DNA of 29,175 nucleotides from Thermoplasmata archaeon (lineage in GTDB: Archaea > Thermoplasmatota > Thermoplasmata > Halarchaeoplasmatales > Halarchaeoplasmataceae). The notes under the pieces are model-generated. The model saw nothing but the letters and a program-made list of their open reading frames with translations, was not told where the DNA came from and did no database searches. Location: NCBI GenBank assembly GCA_019594025.1, contig JAFDUB010000005.1, positions 1 through 29,175 on the forward strand, given 5' to 3'. Both the position numbers and the translations under genes were made by a program. The first letter of the stretch is position 1. Each line of letters opens with the position of its first letter. Positions 1 through 9,009 of this stretch are shown here, piece by piece.

Positions 1-348
1 CAAACTATGTAAACGTTGGCGCCATATAATGATATATCTACATCATTTATTGTTCCAGGTTCTGATAAACTCACAATATTTTTCCAAGTCCAACCGCTAT
101 TTTCAGATCTTCTGTAGGATACAATGTCTCTATACTCTTCATCTATTAGTGTAGTGTTACGCCAAACTAAATGCACGGTATTATCTTGCGAAGCTATACG
201 TACCCTAGAATCCCAGCCCTCTTCGTGGTATGTCAACCTCACATCCTCGCTCCACCCTTCGGGGCGGCTCTTCAGCACTGACTACAGGTGTAATCATTCC
301 AACAGACATCAGAACAATCACGACCATCGAGGACAGAGCTTTTGTCAT
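1..348 (-). pseudogene. 5' part of a secreted sialidase/BNR-like protein, frameshifted
   Basis: The window holds only the N-terminal part; the gene runs off the left edge. Reading from the ATG at 348 (minus strand) gives a signal peptide (MTKALSSMVVIVLMSVGM, then a VVSAEE cleavage region). This frame closes soon after, at a TAG codon within AGRGLGF-type sequence. The +1 frame then stays open to base 1 and reads WSEDVRLTYHEEGWDSR, DNTVHLVWRN, YRRSENSGWTWKN: the Asp-box/BNR style of sialidase-like propellers, with an S-x-N-x-G-x-T-W box. Removing one base from the G run at 261-264 joins signal peptide and body cleanly (AEEPPEGWSEDVRL). The frameshift is seen directly; whether it is biological or a homopolymer error is unknown. 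A related BNR propeller occurs inside the gene at 22409-26302. Confidence 0.7.
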
Positions 349-538
349 CTATTATAAATGTGTATAGGAGGTAAATAGAATTTTCCCTGCTATCTCAGAT
401 AAGATATATACATATATATATCATTACATCAACGATAGTTATAAATACCTCTAAATCCCTATACTTGCAGAACAAACCGAGAAGGAGGATAACAATCTAA
501 TTAATATGGTTTGGGGACGAGGCCCCGGTAAAGAAATC

Positions 539-547
539 TTTTATAAA
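539..547 (+). promoter_or_regulatory. TATA box of the HisA-like gene
   Basis: The sequence CTTTTATAAAG is centred about 27 nt before the ATG at 571. This is the archaeal spacing from TATA box to transcription start, so the mRNA is probably leaderless. No Shine-Dalgarno sequence lies just upstream of this ATG. Confidence 0.55.
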
Positions 548-570
548 GTTGGTCCGTATGTCACCATAAC

Positions 571-1221
571 ATGGACGAGATACCTTCGGTTTCCTTCAAA
601 GACGGACAAATTGTGATTGTTAACAAAGATCAGTACGAGATACTTAGAATAGATAAGAAAGAAGCAGACCTTTCACGTCTGATGGTCTCTCTAGAGGATT
701 ACGATAAACTATATCTCGTGGACCTGGACGGTATCGAAATAAATCGGCCACAGTTGGAGTTGATACATAAATTGAGTACAAGACGTGAGGTCTGGGCTGA
801 CTGTGGGGTTAGTGATATAAACACAGTACTGGACCTCTATGTGTCTGGAGCGGATAGGGTTGTTATCTCTACCAAGACCATGGATGACCTTTCTTTGATG
901 GAAGAAGCGGTGAATATCAGTGATAGTATGATATTTAGTATAGATATCTTTGAAGGAAAGGTGTTATCACCTGTGGAAGATGTTAAAAAAGAGGGTTTGT
1001 TTGATATCCTTGAAAGGGCGGTGGAAGTCGGTTTCGATTTGATAGTCATCTCCAATCTGGGTGACGATACCCTTGACCTATCGGAGCTGAGGAATTCGCC
1101 TGAAGGTGAATACGAAATATATGTCAGTGGAAAGGTTGATATAAACAGAAAGTTGGAAGAAATTATAAATGGAAAAATATTGGATTTAAAGGAGGTGTTA
1201 GGATTTCACAGGACGAGTTAA
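571..1221 (+). CDS. HisA-related TIM-barrel protein (COG1411-like)
   Basis: This 216-residue protein resembles the archaeal family related to phosphoribosylformimino-AICAR-phosphate isomerase (HisA). Visible barrel strands include KLYLVDLDGIE (about 46-56), REVWADCGVSD (72-82), ADRVVISTKTM (94-104), SIDIFEGKVLS (122-132), FDLIVISNLGDD (155-166) and YEIYVSGKVD. In HisA the first strand carries a catalytic Asp (usually in an IDL-K-G context); here the matching stretch is PSVSFKDGQIV with Ser in that place. The second acidic position (SID) is kept. HisA activity is therefore unlikely and the true role is unknown. The start is the ATG at 571, placed by the TATA box. The 3' end overlaps the DUF2240 gene by 19 nt, so the two are probably co-transcribed. 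Confidence 0.8.
   Translation: MDEIPSVSFKDGQIVIVNKDQYEILRIDKKEADLSRLMVSLEDYDKLYLVDLDGIEINRPQLELIHKLSTRREVWADCGVSDINTVLDLYVSGADRVVISTKTMDDLSLMEEAVNISDSMIFSIDIFEGKVLSPVEDVKKEGLFDILERAVEVGFDLIVISNLGDDTLDLSELRNSPEGEYEIYVSGKVDINRKLEEIINGKILDLKEVLGFHRTS
1188..1196 (+). promoter_or_regulatory. Strong Shine-Dalgarno sequence for the DUF2240 gene
   Basis: AAAGGAGGT lies inside the end of the HisA-like gene, six nucleotides before an ATT codon at 1203 and about 70 nt before the first ATG of the downstream frame. It therefore supports initiation near 1203 rather than at the ATG at 1266. Confidence 0.6.
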
Positions 1222-1688
1222 AAAAGGCTATCGCATTTATCTTCCAACGGAAAGGGGTTACCGAAATGACGGTAGATGATTTTATATACGACCCAGCTAC
1301 AGAATTAGGTTGGTTTAGCCTATCCGAATCCAAAAGACTGCTACAAGCTGCTAAAGATAAAGGATTGATAGTTGAGAGAAACGGCCTCGTAGAAATAGAT
1401 TTTGATTATGCATCCGTAGGTTTCCCAGTTGGATTCAAACCTTCAAAAAAAGTGTTGAAAAGTGAAAAAGAAGAGCCTTTGTTTCCCACCATGCTTAAAG
1501 AGGTTATTGAAAACAACAATATCTCCAAAAGCGAGATAATGGCAGAGGTAAACAAAAAACAAGATAAGTTGAATATAGAGGTGGAAGTCGCTCTTTTACT
1601 GGTCTGCGAGGAGAAAAAAATAAAGATTAAAGATAAAAAAAGATATATTGGAGCGATAAGGAAGAAGATTCGCGGTAACTTGGGATAA
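1203..1688 (+). CDS. DUF2240 family protein, apparently with an ATT start
   Basis: The reading frame matches the archaeal DUF2240 family: a conserved N-terminal helix, a 'lgWFSlsEakrLL' segment, a 'GL(I/L)..ng.v.idFd' segment, then 'vgFpvGFKPsk' and a helical C-terminus. Function is unknown. The first ATG (1266) would remove the conserved segment ISQDELKKAIAFIFQRKG, which is in frame and intact upstream. No ATG, GTG or TTG occurs between it and the upstream stop at 1137-1139. A perfect Shine-Dalgarno at 1188-1196 sits six nucleotides before ATT at 1203, so I choose ATT (161 aa). It overlaps the HisA-like gene by 19 nt, consistent with translational coupling. A sequencing error at the start codon is the alternative; translation from 1266 (140 aa) is less likely. 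Confidence 0.75.
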   Translation: MSQDELKKAIAFIFQRKGVTEMTVDDFIYDPATELGWFSLSESKRLLQAAKDKGLIVERNGLVEIDFDYASVGFPVGFKPSKKVLKSEKEEPLFPTMLKEVIENNNISKSEIMAEVNKKQDKLNIEVEVALLLVCEEKKIKIKDKKRYIGAIRKKIRGNLG

Positions 1689-1778
1689 CATATGGGTTTC
1701 CGGGGCGGAAGTAAGGAGTGAATGTTACGGTAATGAACACAAAGGAGTAACGCCTTTAACTAAAAAATGAAGATAGGT

Positions 1779-4652
1779 TTAATTTTGCCAATCTCCACGA
1801 TTGTACTTACCTTGTTTTTCATGCATATACTCCAGCATATCGGTGACTCCTGATAACTCCCTTAAATCACCGTTCCATTCTTCAATATCACCTTGATACC
1901 GCTCTTCTATGTCCGCCACTAGATTTGACATGCTCTCATACAGTTTTGAAGACACTTCCCCAGATAAGAACACAGCTAATATCACGTGTTCACCTTTCTG
2001 GACTAAAACTATGTTGTCTCCGTATTCCATCCGCTGCAACGTGTCTTTATCTTCTCCCCCGAAGGCATCTTCCACAAAGTTATTGACCGCTAAGAACATA
2101 CCTGCGAGTATATCCTCACTACGGTACTTTTTCAACGTTTTACTGGTGTGCCTGATCAATAACCCTGAACTGTGTATCAAGAACATATCTTCCAAAGTGT
2201 ATTTATTCTTTTTAACGTGTAGCAACCCCCCAGCTATTCCCACAGGGAGCAATAGTAATAGTAACCATAATGGTCCAATAGAACTAGATGTTTCACCTGC
2301 TATAGAGCCTTCACTTGCAACAGAATTTACCTCTACGCTTATATCGAATGAGGTGGATGATATTTCGTCGCCAACCTCTACGGTAACCTCGTAGGTTCCT
2401 GGCTCTTCATAATCGAACAACAGATTGTGGCCGATTACTTTGACGTTTGGGTCGTCCACGAATATATGTAGGTTTTTCTCATCTATATCGGGTATGTATT
2501 CGCCCAAATCTAAAAGGCCTTTCATACCTTCTATGGTTATTTCTCTAGGTACCTGTGATATTATCTCCGAAACCGGAACAGATACGATGTATTTCACGCT
2601 GTAGGTGTAGTCCATGTAAGTGGCATTGAACCAGACGTCTCCAGGTGTATCTCCAACATTAACACCGCTGAATTTTCTGTAAAAACCGTCATAAGTAAGT
2701 TCAGCATCACCGCCGCTGACGTGCCAATTTCCTACTAATGCTCCCACAAATCCGTATGTGTCGTTGTAGCCGGATAAAAATCCAGTGATCTGGCTGTTGG
2801 GTTTAACATAACCTCCTTCCAGAGGAGTACCATCTATACTATCAGTTATCTTTATGTCATCAATCCGGACGGTTGAAAATTCCCACGGCCCCAACTCCAG
2901 GACCTCCTCACCGGTAGATGCGTTTGCATGCCATTGGTAGTTCGTATCCGGTTTTAAACCATCCCAATACACTTGTGCAATCTCACCGCTCGGGATGTTC
3001 GTAGCACTGCCTATCAAAGAACCATCATTATTGTCATAGAAGTAAAAATCTATAGGTTCGTCGCCAGGATATATCAAAAGTACAGATAAGAGCGGTTTTA
3101 ATGCTGTACCCCCCTCGGCAAAATATCTAAACTCTCTTGTTTTAGAGATCATCTCTCCGATTTCTTCGTTTAAATCATACTCTACCTCTTGATAGCCTCC
3201 GTGGGCGGACACAAAATTTTTGAAAATTCGTACGTGACCAAATCCAGATGTGAAAGTCATATTGACCGGGTTCGCCCCCAGATACGTGCCTACATACTTC
3301 AAAATCAAGGTGTAATTATGTTCATTAGAATAGTTGAAATCGATTACAGCTTCGTTAGGTTCACCAGGTGTTCTTACTACGACTGTAGTCCCGATCACAT
3401 CTCCGTTTTTTTCTATAATAGCTTCCACGCTGTTATACTTCCTGCCGGCTATGGTTATGGACATACTGACTTCACTTTTGTCTTGAGTACCCGTAAATGC
3501 GTACATACTGCCATCATAGGAACTGACGAAAACATTCCCTTTCTCTCCTATGGCGGGAGAAGCATATATGGAACTACCAGTTTCATAAGACCATTTCTCA
3601 TTGCCATCCAAATCAACTGCGTATAATTTTCCATCCTCTGAACCGAAGTAAATTAATCCGTCAGCACTTATTGCGGCGGATGAACTTATCCTATCATCCG
3701 TTTCAAAATACCATTGAAGGGTACCGTCTTTTATGGCGTACAATCCACCGTTGTGAGAACCCACATATACTGTACCGTCCTCACCTATACCCGGAGATGG
3801 ATGTATTTTAGCACCGATGTTATAACTCCATTTTAAACTGCCGTCCGGATTCAGTGCGTATAAAAACCCGTCATAGGAACCAAAATATATGGTACCATCA
3901 TCGGCCACGGCTGGAGAGGAGTATATGTCTCCGCCAGTAGGGAAATTCCATATCTCTGTACCGTCCTCCCCATCGATTGCATAGAGTTTTTCGTCTCCCG
4001 AACCCACGTAAACTACGTTCTCTGAACCAATAGCTGGAGAGGACCACAACCAGGAATCGGAGCTAAACTTCCAGTTTAACGTTCCATCTTTATCTACAGA
4101 ATAAAGGTTACCGTCGTAAGAACCTACGTACACGTTTCCGTCTTCGTCCACATTGGGTGATGAATAGATCTCTCCTTCCGTAGCATAAGTCCATTTCAAG
4201 CTCCCGTCGGGATTAAGTGCGTAAATATTGTAGTCACCAGAGCCGAAGTAGATGGTTTCGTCTTGAGAAACTGCTGGAGAGGAGAGAATATGCCCCCCTG
4301 AAGAATAAATCCACTGTTCGGAACCGTCCTCTGTATTTAAGGCGTACATGTTGTTGTTGGGAGAGCCAAAATAGAGTAAGTCCTCCGAACCAATAGCTGG
4401 AGATGACCAAAGCCATGTATCGGATTCATAACTCCATTTTAAGGTTCCATCAACATGACTGGTGTTGAAGGGACTAAAACGTGTATTGCTCATATCCCTA
4501 CCAAAGGACGGCCATGGGCCGTTTGAAAGATTTTCTGATTCCTCAGCAGGAACGGTTATGGGAGGAGCACCTAAAATAAGATTAAACGTAAATGCGATTA
4601 GGATTGTTCCCGAGACGAGGAACGCGAAGTACTTCCCCCATTTCCAATGCAT
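1779..4652 (-). CDS. PQQ-type beta-propeller membrane protein with roadblock/longin-like cytoplasmic domain
   Basis: 957 aa. A signal peptide or anchor (residues about 8-28) is followed by PWPSFGRDMSNTRFSPF and eight PQQ-like blades (about 45-385), each reading like SSPA(I/V)..DG.(I/V)Y(F/V)GS.DG.LYAL...G..(L/E)W. Eight blades match the quinoprotein-type propeller, but no PQQ enzyme active site was identified, so a binding or sensing role is more likely. Next come an Ig-like segment, an Fn3-like segment ending GPWEFST, one copy of the ITDSIDGTPLEGG...GFLSGYNDTYGFVG repeat (about 590-690) shared with other surface proteins here, and a cadherin/PKD-like segment. One membrane helix (about 792-810) precedes a 140-residue cytoplasmic domain (EDMFLIHSSGLLIRH, DILAGMFLAVNNFVEDAF, RMEYGDNIVLVQKGEHVILA) ending in a basic KY.RGDW tail. 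That domain is a close match to the one at 4749-8855. Its longin/roadblock-like assignment is inference from pattern. Confidence 0.85.
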   Translation of the reverse strand: MHWKWGKYFAFLVSGTILIAFTFNLILGAPPITVPAEESENLSNGPWPSFGRDMSNTRFSPFNTSHVDGTLKWSYESDTWLWSSPAIGSEDLLYFGSPNNNMYALNTEDGSEQWIYSSGGHILSSPAVSQDETIYFGSGDYNIYALNPDGSLKWTYATEGEIYSSPNVDEDGNVYVGSYDGNLYSVDKDGTLNWKFSSDSWLWSSPAIGSENVVYVGSGDEKLYAIDGEDGTEIWNFPTGGDIYSSPAVADDGTIYFGSYDGFLYALNPDGSLKWSYNIGAKIHPSPGIGEDGTVYVGSHNGGLYAIKDGTLQWYFETDDRISSSAAISADGLIYFGSEDGKLYAVDLDGNEKWSYETGSSIYASPAIGEKGNVFVSSYDGSMYAFTGTQDKSEVSMSITIAGRKYNSVEAIIEKNGDVIGTTVVVRTPGEPNEAVIDFNYSNEHNYTLILKYVGTYLGANPVNMTFTSGFGHVRIFKNFVSAHGGYQEVEYDLNEEIGEMISKTREFRYFAEGGTALKPLLSVLLIYPGDEPIDFYFYDNNDGSLIGSATNIPSGEIAQVYWDGLKPDTNYQWHANASTGEEVLELGPWEFSTVRIDDIKITDSIDGTPLEGGYVKPNSQITGFLSGYNDTYGFVGALVGNWHVSGGDAELTYDGFYRKFSGVNVGDTPGDVWFNATYMDYTYSVKYIVSVPVSEIISQVPREITIEGMKGLLDLGEYIPDIDEKNLHIFVDDPNVKVIGHNLLFDYEEPGTYEVTVEVGDEISSTSFDISVEVNSVASEGSIAGETSSSIGPLWLLLLLLPVGIAGGLLHVKKNKYTLEDMFLIHSSGLLIRHTSKTLKKYRSEDILAGMFLAVNNFVEDAFGGEDKDTLQRMEYGDNIVLVQKGEHVILAVFLSGEVSSKLYESMSNLVADIEERYQGDIEEWNGDLRELSGVTDMLEYMHEKQGKYNRGDWQN

Positions 4653-4748
4653 TTCATATTAATAACTAGTAGCGGCCTACTAAGTAATTTCGGACATATA
4701 TCAAAATATCCTCTTTAGTATATTGCTAATACAATACCAATTGTTTAT

Positions 4749-7700
4749 TTAATACTCTTTTTTCCTCCAATCGCCTCTAACATACTTACCTTTGCCTTTG
4801 ATCATAGCATCTAACATTTTTCCGATACCTGGTAAATCCTCGGACTTACCTCTCCATTCCTCGATATTCCCCTCATACCTCTCTTCTATGTCTACCACTA
4901 GATTAGACATGCTCTCAAGCAACCACGAGGGTACTGTTCCAGACAAGAAGGTAGCCAAAATCACATGTTTTCCCTTATGGACCAATACCTTGTTATCTCC
5001 ATATTCCATTCGTTTTAAAGTGTCTTTCTCTTCTCCCCCGAAGGCGTCTTCTACAAAGTTACTGACCGCCAAGAACATACCTGCGAGTATATCCTCATCA
5101 CGTTCCGCTTTTAAGGTTCTAGTGTTATGTTTTATCAAAACACCGGAATCATGTATAAGAAAGATGTCTTCAGCTGTAAATTTATCCTTTTTAAAGTGAA
5201 ATACAGCTGCCAAAGCGGTCATGGAAACCAAACCTATTAGCAACAGTATCCATGCATCGGCAAAAATACCCCTTTCTTCGTCTTTAACCAGGACTTCGAT
5301 CTCAGTTATATTTGAGTCTATCCCGTCGCTAACTTCAACGGTAACATAGTACGTTCCAGGGGTGTCGTAATAAAAAATTAATTTATGTCTCACAACTTGA
5401 ACATTGGGGTCGTCAACGAGAACCTCTAACTCGTGTGTTTCGTTATCTACATCCCAGATATAATCGCCCATGTCAAATATCCAGCTCTGTCTCACCCAAC
5501 CCTCTTGTCTCGGTATGTCGTATATGAAGGGAGGATTATTTACCGGTATCACAGTAACGGTTAGCGAATCTTCCATCAACGCTCCTGCCGAATTGGTGGC
5601 TCTGATGGTAATTAGTTCTTGACCATTCCAGTAGCGTGGAGCGTAAAAATCGACCGTACTATTCTCGTGAATAACTACTTCGATGTTTTCGTTTCCAGAA
5701 GAATAATACATTGTATCGTTCTGTCTATCGATGAAGTGATTGTCAAGTCTGAATGCGTTAATCAATTTCTCATTTTCTTTAAACGCGACATCGTGTAGGG
5801 GAATTATTAATTCTGGGGGATAGATGTCTCCTACCGTGACCGTTGTTACTTTTGACGCACTGTCTATTCCATCCGAAACAAAGACCTCCAGGGGAACCGT
5901 GTAATTCCTATACAAATCCCCCATCTTCTCGGGATAAAGCATGTGTAACTTAGTTCCCTGTACCGTAACATACTCCGGACTACATGTAGTTATAGTAAGT
6001 TCATGGGTTTCGTTATCACGATCTGATATGTAATAATTTAAATCAAAAGTGTAGGGCTCATCATAATGGACGACGAATTGTGGAAGATCTTTGATCTCAG
6101 GTGGATAATTAACAGGAATGACGGTAACGTTTATGGTTTGTTCTACCAACGCATCACCAGGATCCGTGGCCCTGAAGGTTACTTTCTCCAAACCGTGCCA
6201 GTTAACATCGGCCCGAATGTCAACGGTGTTGTCTGCATGTATGGTAATGGCAAGATAGGTATAACCGTAACTCATGTAAAGAGGTTGACCTTCTGGATCC
6301 ACAAAATAATCGTCTAGGTTAAATACATTTTCTTTAAGTTCTCCCTGCTCGATTTCCACGTCTGGTAACCTCTTGATGATCTTTGGTGGGTGATTTGAAG
6401 TGACGGTAACCGTGATTGCGGTATAATCGCTCTCGATTCCATCGGAAACGGTTATTACAATAAGTATTTCCTGCCCTAACATTGACTCAGGATATTCATA
6501 TATCACGTTTAGGCCGTCAACTATTGTATGTTCAGGATCATCCGTTTCCAGCTCCAGTTCATGTTTCTTTTCTTCGTCATAGATGATATAGGGTGAATAA
6601 TCGAATATGTACGGTTCGTCATAGTGAACGTATAAATCTGGACATCGTTTGAATGTCGGTGGTTCATAGCCGTCGGTTACGTTTATCCAGGCCTCTTGTG
6701 ACGCTTTGTTTCCAACACTGTTTACCAACCAATATGTGACTCGCATAGAGCCGTTAGCATTTTCTTGAGACAATAAAGTAATCACGTGGTTCCCGGTCTG
6801 GTTTTCTCCGAAGGTATTCACTATAGCTGTGCTCACGTTGGTAAGGTACCATCTCATCTCTGAAAGAGAATCGTACTCATCACTCGCATATCCCTCCAGG
6901 TCGATCTCATGTAAACCAAAATTTTTTTCCAACTCTACATCTGGTATACTCCCAACGATATCTGGAAGATGAGTATCGATCACGGTTATTTCAGTGATAT
7001 GTTGGACGTCTCCTAGTTGGGCGGTAACATTGCATACACCCCCTTTTAACCCGGTGAAGATGGTGCTTGAACTGAAATCATCCTGAATATCTCCTACTTC
7101 TTCATTGTCTAGTATCCAATTTACCTCTAAATCCCCTAGGAATCCCGAGCTGGTGTTGTAACCGGCAGCATGCAAAATAACGCTGTCATAACGCTCCAGT
7201 GTTAGATCCTCCAGCACCTCTCCATCCCCATCGGGCTCACTTCTTATCAATATGTAATCCATCGCGGGATCTTCCACGATAAATAAAACAGAATCGGTAA
7301 ATCCTTCATAACTAGCGTCTAGCAATACCTCGCCGGGTATCGTACCTACGTTGAGAACATTCTCCACACCGATTGTGCCGTTTAAAAGATAAGCATCGCC
7401 TCCGTCCACCTCCCAATCCCCGTTTACCAAGTGCAACAGGCCTGCAGTATCGTTGTAAGCGGAAAGCTCCAGATTTACCGTATGATTGACCGGTACTGGT
7501 CCACCGATAGTTTCATTGCCGTCGCTGGTTATTTGTACGAAATCCAGGGTAGGTGCTTTTACGGTAATGTTTACGGTATGGTTGTACCAATTTTCTTCAC
7601 TAAAATAAGATGCTTTCCATGTGAGATTTCCACCGGCTAGTCCAACATCTAGCCAGCTTGTTTCAGCCGGAGTTGGACCAAGTGAAGGGTTCATGCCGCC

Positions 7701-8855
7701 TTCGAACTCCACCAACCATTCTGCTAAGACCGTACCTAAATAACCCGACGTTTCGTTATACGCCGAGGCGTTACCCCATATCTTATGACCAACTGGGACC
7801 TCTTTATCTTCTAGGGGAACTCCGTCCGGGATATCGGTTATACTAATTCGATCCACGGTGGGAGTTAGCACCTCGAACTTTACACTGTCGCTCAGATTTT
7901 CATAAGTAAGGTTGAACCAAACAGTGCCTTCTTCTAACCCGACATCGATAACGTTAGATTCGTTGGTGCTGCTTTCTAATAATTGTGAATCTCCACCTTC
8001 TGCACTCCAGTTACCCTCAACCGTGTAAAGGTATCCTAATGATTTGTTGTACACAGAACAATACCCCCTGGCTTGAGTACCCACAGGAACGCTTTCATCC
8101 GATAAGGGTTCTCCTCCGGGTGATTCGGTTATTTGGATATAATCCGCCTGGTCGGTCAAGACGGTGAATTGTACACCATGATGATACACGTCAACATAGG
8201 TTACGTTGAACCAAACGTCTCCAGCAGTTTCTCCCACATTTATTCCGTTATAGTGCTCGTATTCCCCTTTAAGCAATGAAGCGTTTCCGCTAGCCTCCCA
8301 TCTACCCTGAAAATTACCCACGAATCCAAAGGTGTTATTATATCCCGATAGGTATCCCCATTCCTCGTGATCTGGGGGCACATCTCCCCCGGTCAAGACG
8401 TTACCATCTATTTCATCCGTTATCCTCACGTAGTCCACTCCTGCGGTTGAAAAATTCCAAGGTCCCCCGGTAGAGGTGTTTTCACCATCGTCGGCTTCAG
8501 CGTACCAACTGTAATCACTGTTTGGAGATAATCCTTCCCACTGTATGGTCGCCCTATCTTCGCTGGGCACATCATAAACCGTGCCGATTAACGTGCCCTG
8601 ATTATAGTCGTAGAATGAAACACTCATAGACGATCCATCTGGATGTGTGACATAGACCGATAGCTCAGGTGTAACGTTCAGTCCTTCCTGTCCGTCGGTT
8701 GGTATCGGATCTCTAGGCGCATCTGGTGAAAAAATTGCATTATCGCTGAAAAAATACTCATCATTATCAGCCGTATAAGATAAACCAAAAGATTCTGAAA
8801 TGGACAAAACCAGGAAAAAGATCAACAAGGCCGACACCATCTTTTCTTTCCGCAT
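4749..8855 (-). CDS. Giant Ig/cadherin-like type I membrane protein with roadblock/longin-like cytoplasmic domain
   Basis: 1368 aa. A signal peptide (MRKEKMVSALLIFFLVLSIS) is followed by an Fn3-like module (about 55-140, ending GPWNFST) and about six modules of roughly 95-100 residues. These modules read like (V/A)D(Y/R)(V/I)(R/Q)IT(D/E)...GG.VP.......GY.S.YN.T.G(F/Y).G.....W...GG (about 141-690). Tandem cadherin/Ig-like domains follow, with repeated PPEI..LP.FVVHYDEPYTFDL, VSDGIDS and TVIPVN.PP linkers (about 690-1190). Many N-x-S/T sequons fit an extracellular position. One membrane helix (about 1195-1218) leads to a cytoplasmic domain aligning without gaps to that of the 957-aa neighbour, about two thirds identical by eye. 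The outer parts are unrelated except for the shared repeat, so the two look like receptors with exchangeable heads. The next gene on the same strand lies 96 nt downstream. Confidence 0.85.
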   Translation of the reverse strand: MRKEKMVSALLIFFLVLSISESFGLSYTADNDEYFFSDNAIFSPDAPRDPIPTDGQEGLNVTPELSVYVTHPDGSSMSVSFYDYNQGTLIGTVYDVPSEDRATIQWEGLSPNSDYSWYAEADDGENTSTGGPWNFSTAGVDYVRITDEIDGNVLTGGDVPPDHEEWGYLSGYNNTFGFVGNFQGRWEASGNASLLKGEYEHYNGINVGETAGDVWFNVTYVDVYHHGVQFTVLTDQADYIQITESPGGEPLSDESVPVGTQARGYCSVYNKSLGYLYTVEGNWSAEGGDSQLLESSTNESNVIDVGLEEGTVWFNLTYENLSDSVKFEVLTPTVDRISITDIPDGVPLEDKEVPVGHKIWGNASAYNETSGYLGTVLAEWLVEFEGGMNPSLGPTPAETSWLDVGLAGGNLTWKASYFSEENWYNHTVNITVKAPTLDFVQITSDGNETIGGPVPVNHTVNLELSAYNDTAGLLHLVNGDWEVDGGDAYLLNGTIGVENVLNVGTIPGEVLLDASYEGFTDSVLFIVEDPAMDYILIRSEPDGDGEVLEDLTLERYDSVILHAAGYNTSSGFLGDLEVNWILDNEEVGDIQDDFSSSTIFTGLKGGVCNVTAQLGDVQHITEITVIDTHLPDIVGSIPDVELEKNFGLHEIDLEGYASDEYDSLSEMRWYLTNVSTAIVNTFGENQTGNHVITLLSQENANGSMRVTYWLVNSVGNKASQEAWINVTDGYEPPTFKRCPDLYVHYDEPYIFDYSPYIIYDEEKKHELELETDDPEHTIVDGLNVIYEYPESMLGQEILIVITVSDGIESDYTAITVTVTSNHPPKIIKRLPDVEIEQGELKENVFNLDDYFVDPEGQPLYMSYGYTYLAITIHADNTVDIRADVNWHGLEKVTFRATDPGDALVEQTINVTVIPVNYPPEIKDLPQFVVHYDEPYTFDLNYYISDRDNETHELTITTCSPEYVTVQGTKLHMLYPEKMGDLYRNYTVPLEVFVSDGIDSASKVTTVTVGDIYPPELIIPLHDVAFKENEKLINAFRLDNHFIDRQNDTMYYSSGNENIEVVIHENSTVDFYAPRYWNGQELITIRATNSAGALMEDSLTVTVIPVNNPPFIYDIPRQEGWVRQSWIFDMGDYIWDVDNETHELEVLVDDPNVQVVRHKLIFYYDTPGTYYVTVEVSDGIDSNITEIEVLVKDEERGIFADAWILLLIGLVSMTALAAVFHFKKDKFTAEDIFLIHDSGVLIKHNTRTLKAERDEDILAGMFLAVSNFVEDAFGGEEKDTLKRMEYGDNKVLVHKGKHVILATFLSGTVPSWLLESMSNLVVDIEERYEGNIEEWRGKSEDLPGIGKMLDAMIKGKGKYVRGDWRKKEY

Positions 8856-8862
8856 GAGTATT

Positions 8863-8881
8863 AACCCCCCTTAACGGGGTT
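8863..8881 (-). promoter_or_regulatory. Inverted repeat in the 5' leader of the 1368-aa gene
   Basis: AACCCC and GGGGTT are separated by seven nucleotides, immediately upstream of the ATG at 8855. On the mRNA the G-rich arm is also the only Shine-Dalgarno-like stretch before the start. A hairpin here could mask it. Whether it acts as an RNA hairpin or a protein-binding site is unknown. Confidence 0.35.
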
Positions 8882-8931
8882 GTTACTTTTGTTTGAATTT
8901 AATTTGAACAGTATTCTACTTAAGCCTTTTG

Positions 8932-8947
8932 TGAATATAATAAATTC
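8932..8947 (-). promoter_or_regulatory. Candidate TATA box for the 1368-aa gene
   Basis: On the minus strand this reads GAATTTATTATATTC. It would start transcription near 8915, giving a leader of about 60 nt. A second, sharper box (CTATAAATTC) lies further upstream at about 8994-9003. Either gives an unusually long leader compared with the leaderless genes elsewhere in this window. Confidence 0.35.
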
Positions 8948-9009
8948 TCTCTCCCGTAACTCGTTAAAACCCCCTTCGACGAACGGAATCTAGAATTTAT
9001 AGTGGAGTA

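Noticed and set aside
506..616. 36-codon reading frame after a strong AAGGAGG at 482-488
   Set aside because: The spacing of 17 nt is too long, it overlaps the HisA-like gene in another frame, and the peptide is not recognisable. The GGGG...CCCC hairpin at 513-526 has no T run, so I do not call a terminator either.
1692..1721. Nine-codon frame MGFRGGSKE after the DUF2240 gene
   Set aside because: Too short and without support; the 90-bp gap between the convergent genes shows only a weak AAAGG/CCTTT hairpin.
1779..4652. PQQ-dependent dehydrogenase
   Set aside because: The propeller blades are present but no dehydrogenase active site was identified, and the protein is a membrane-anchored modular receptor-like chain.
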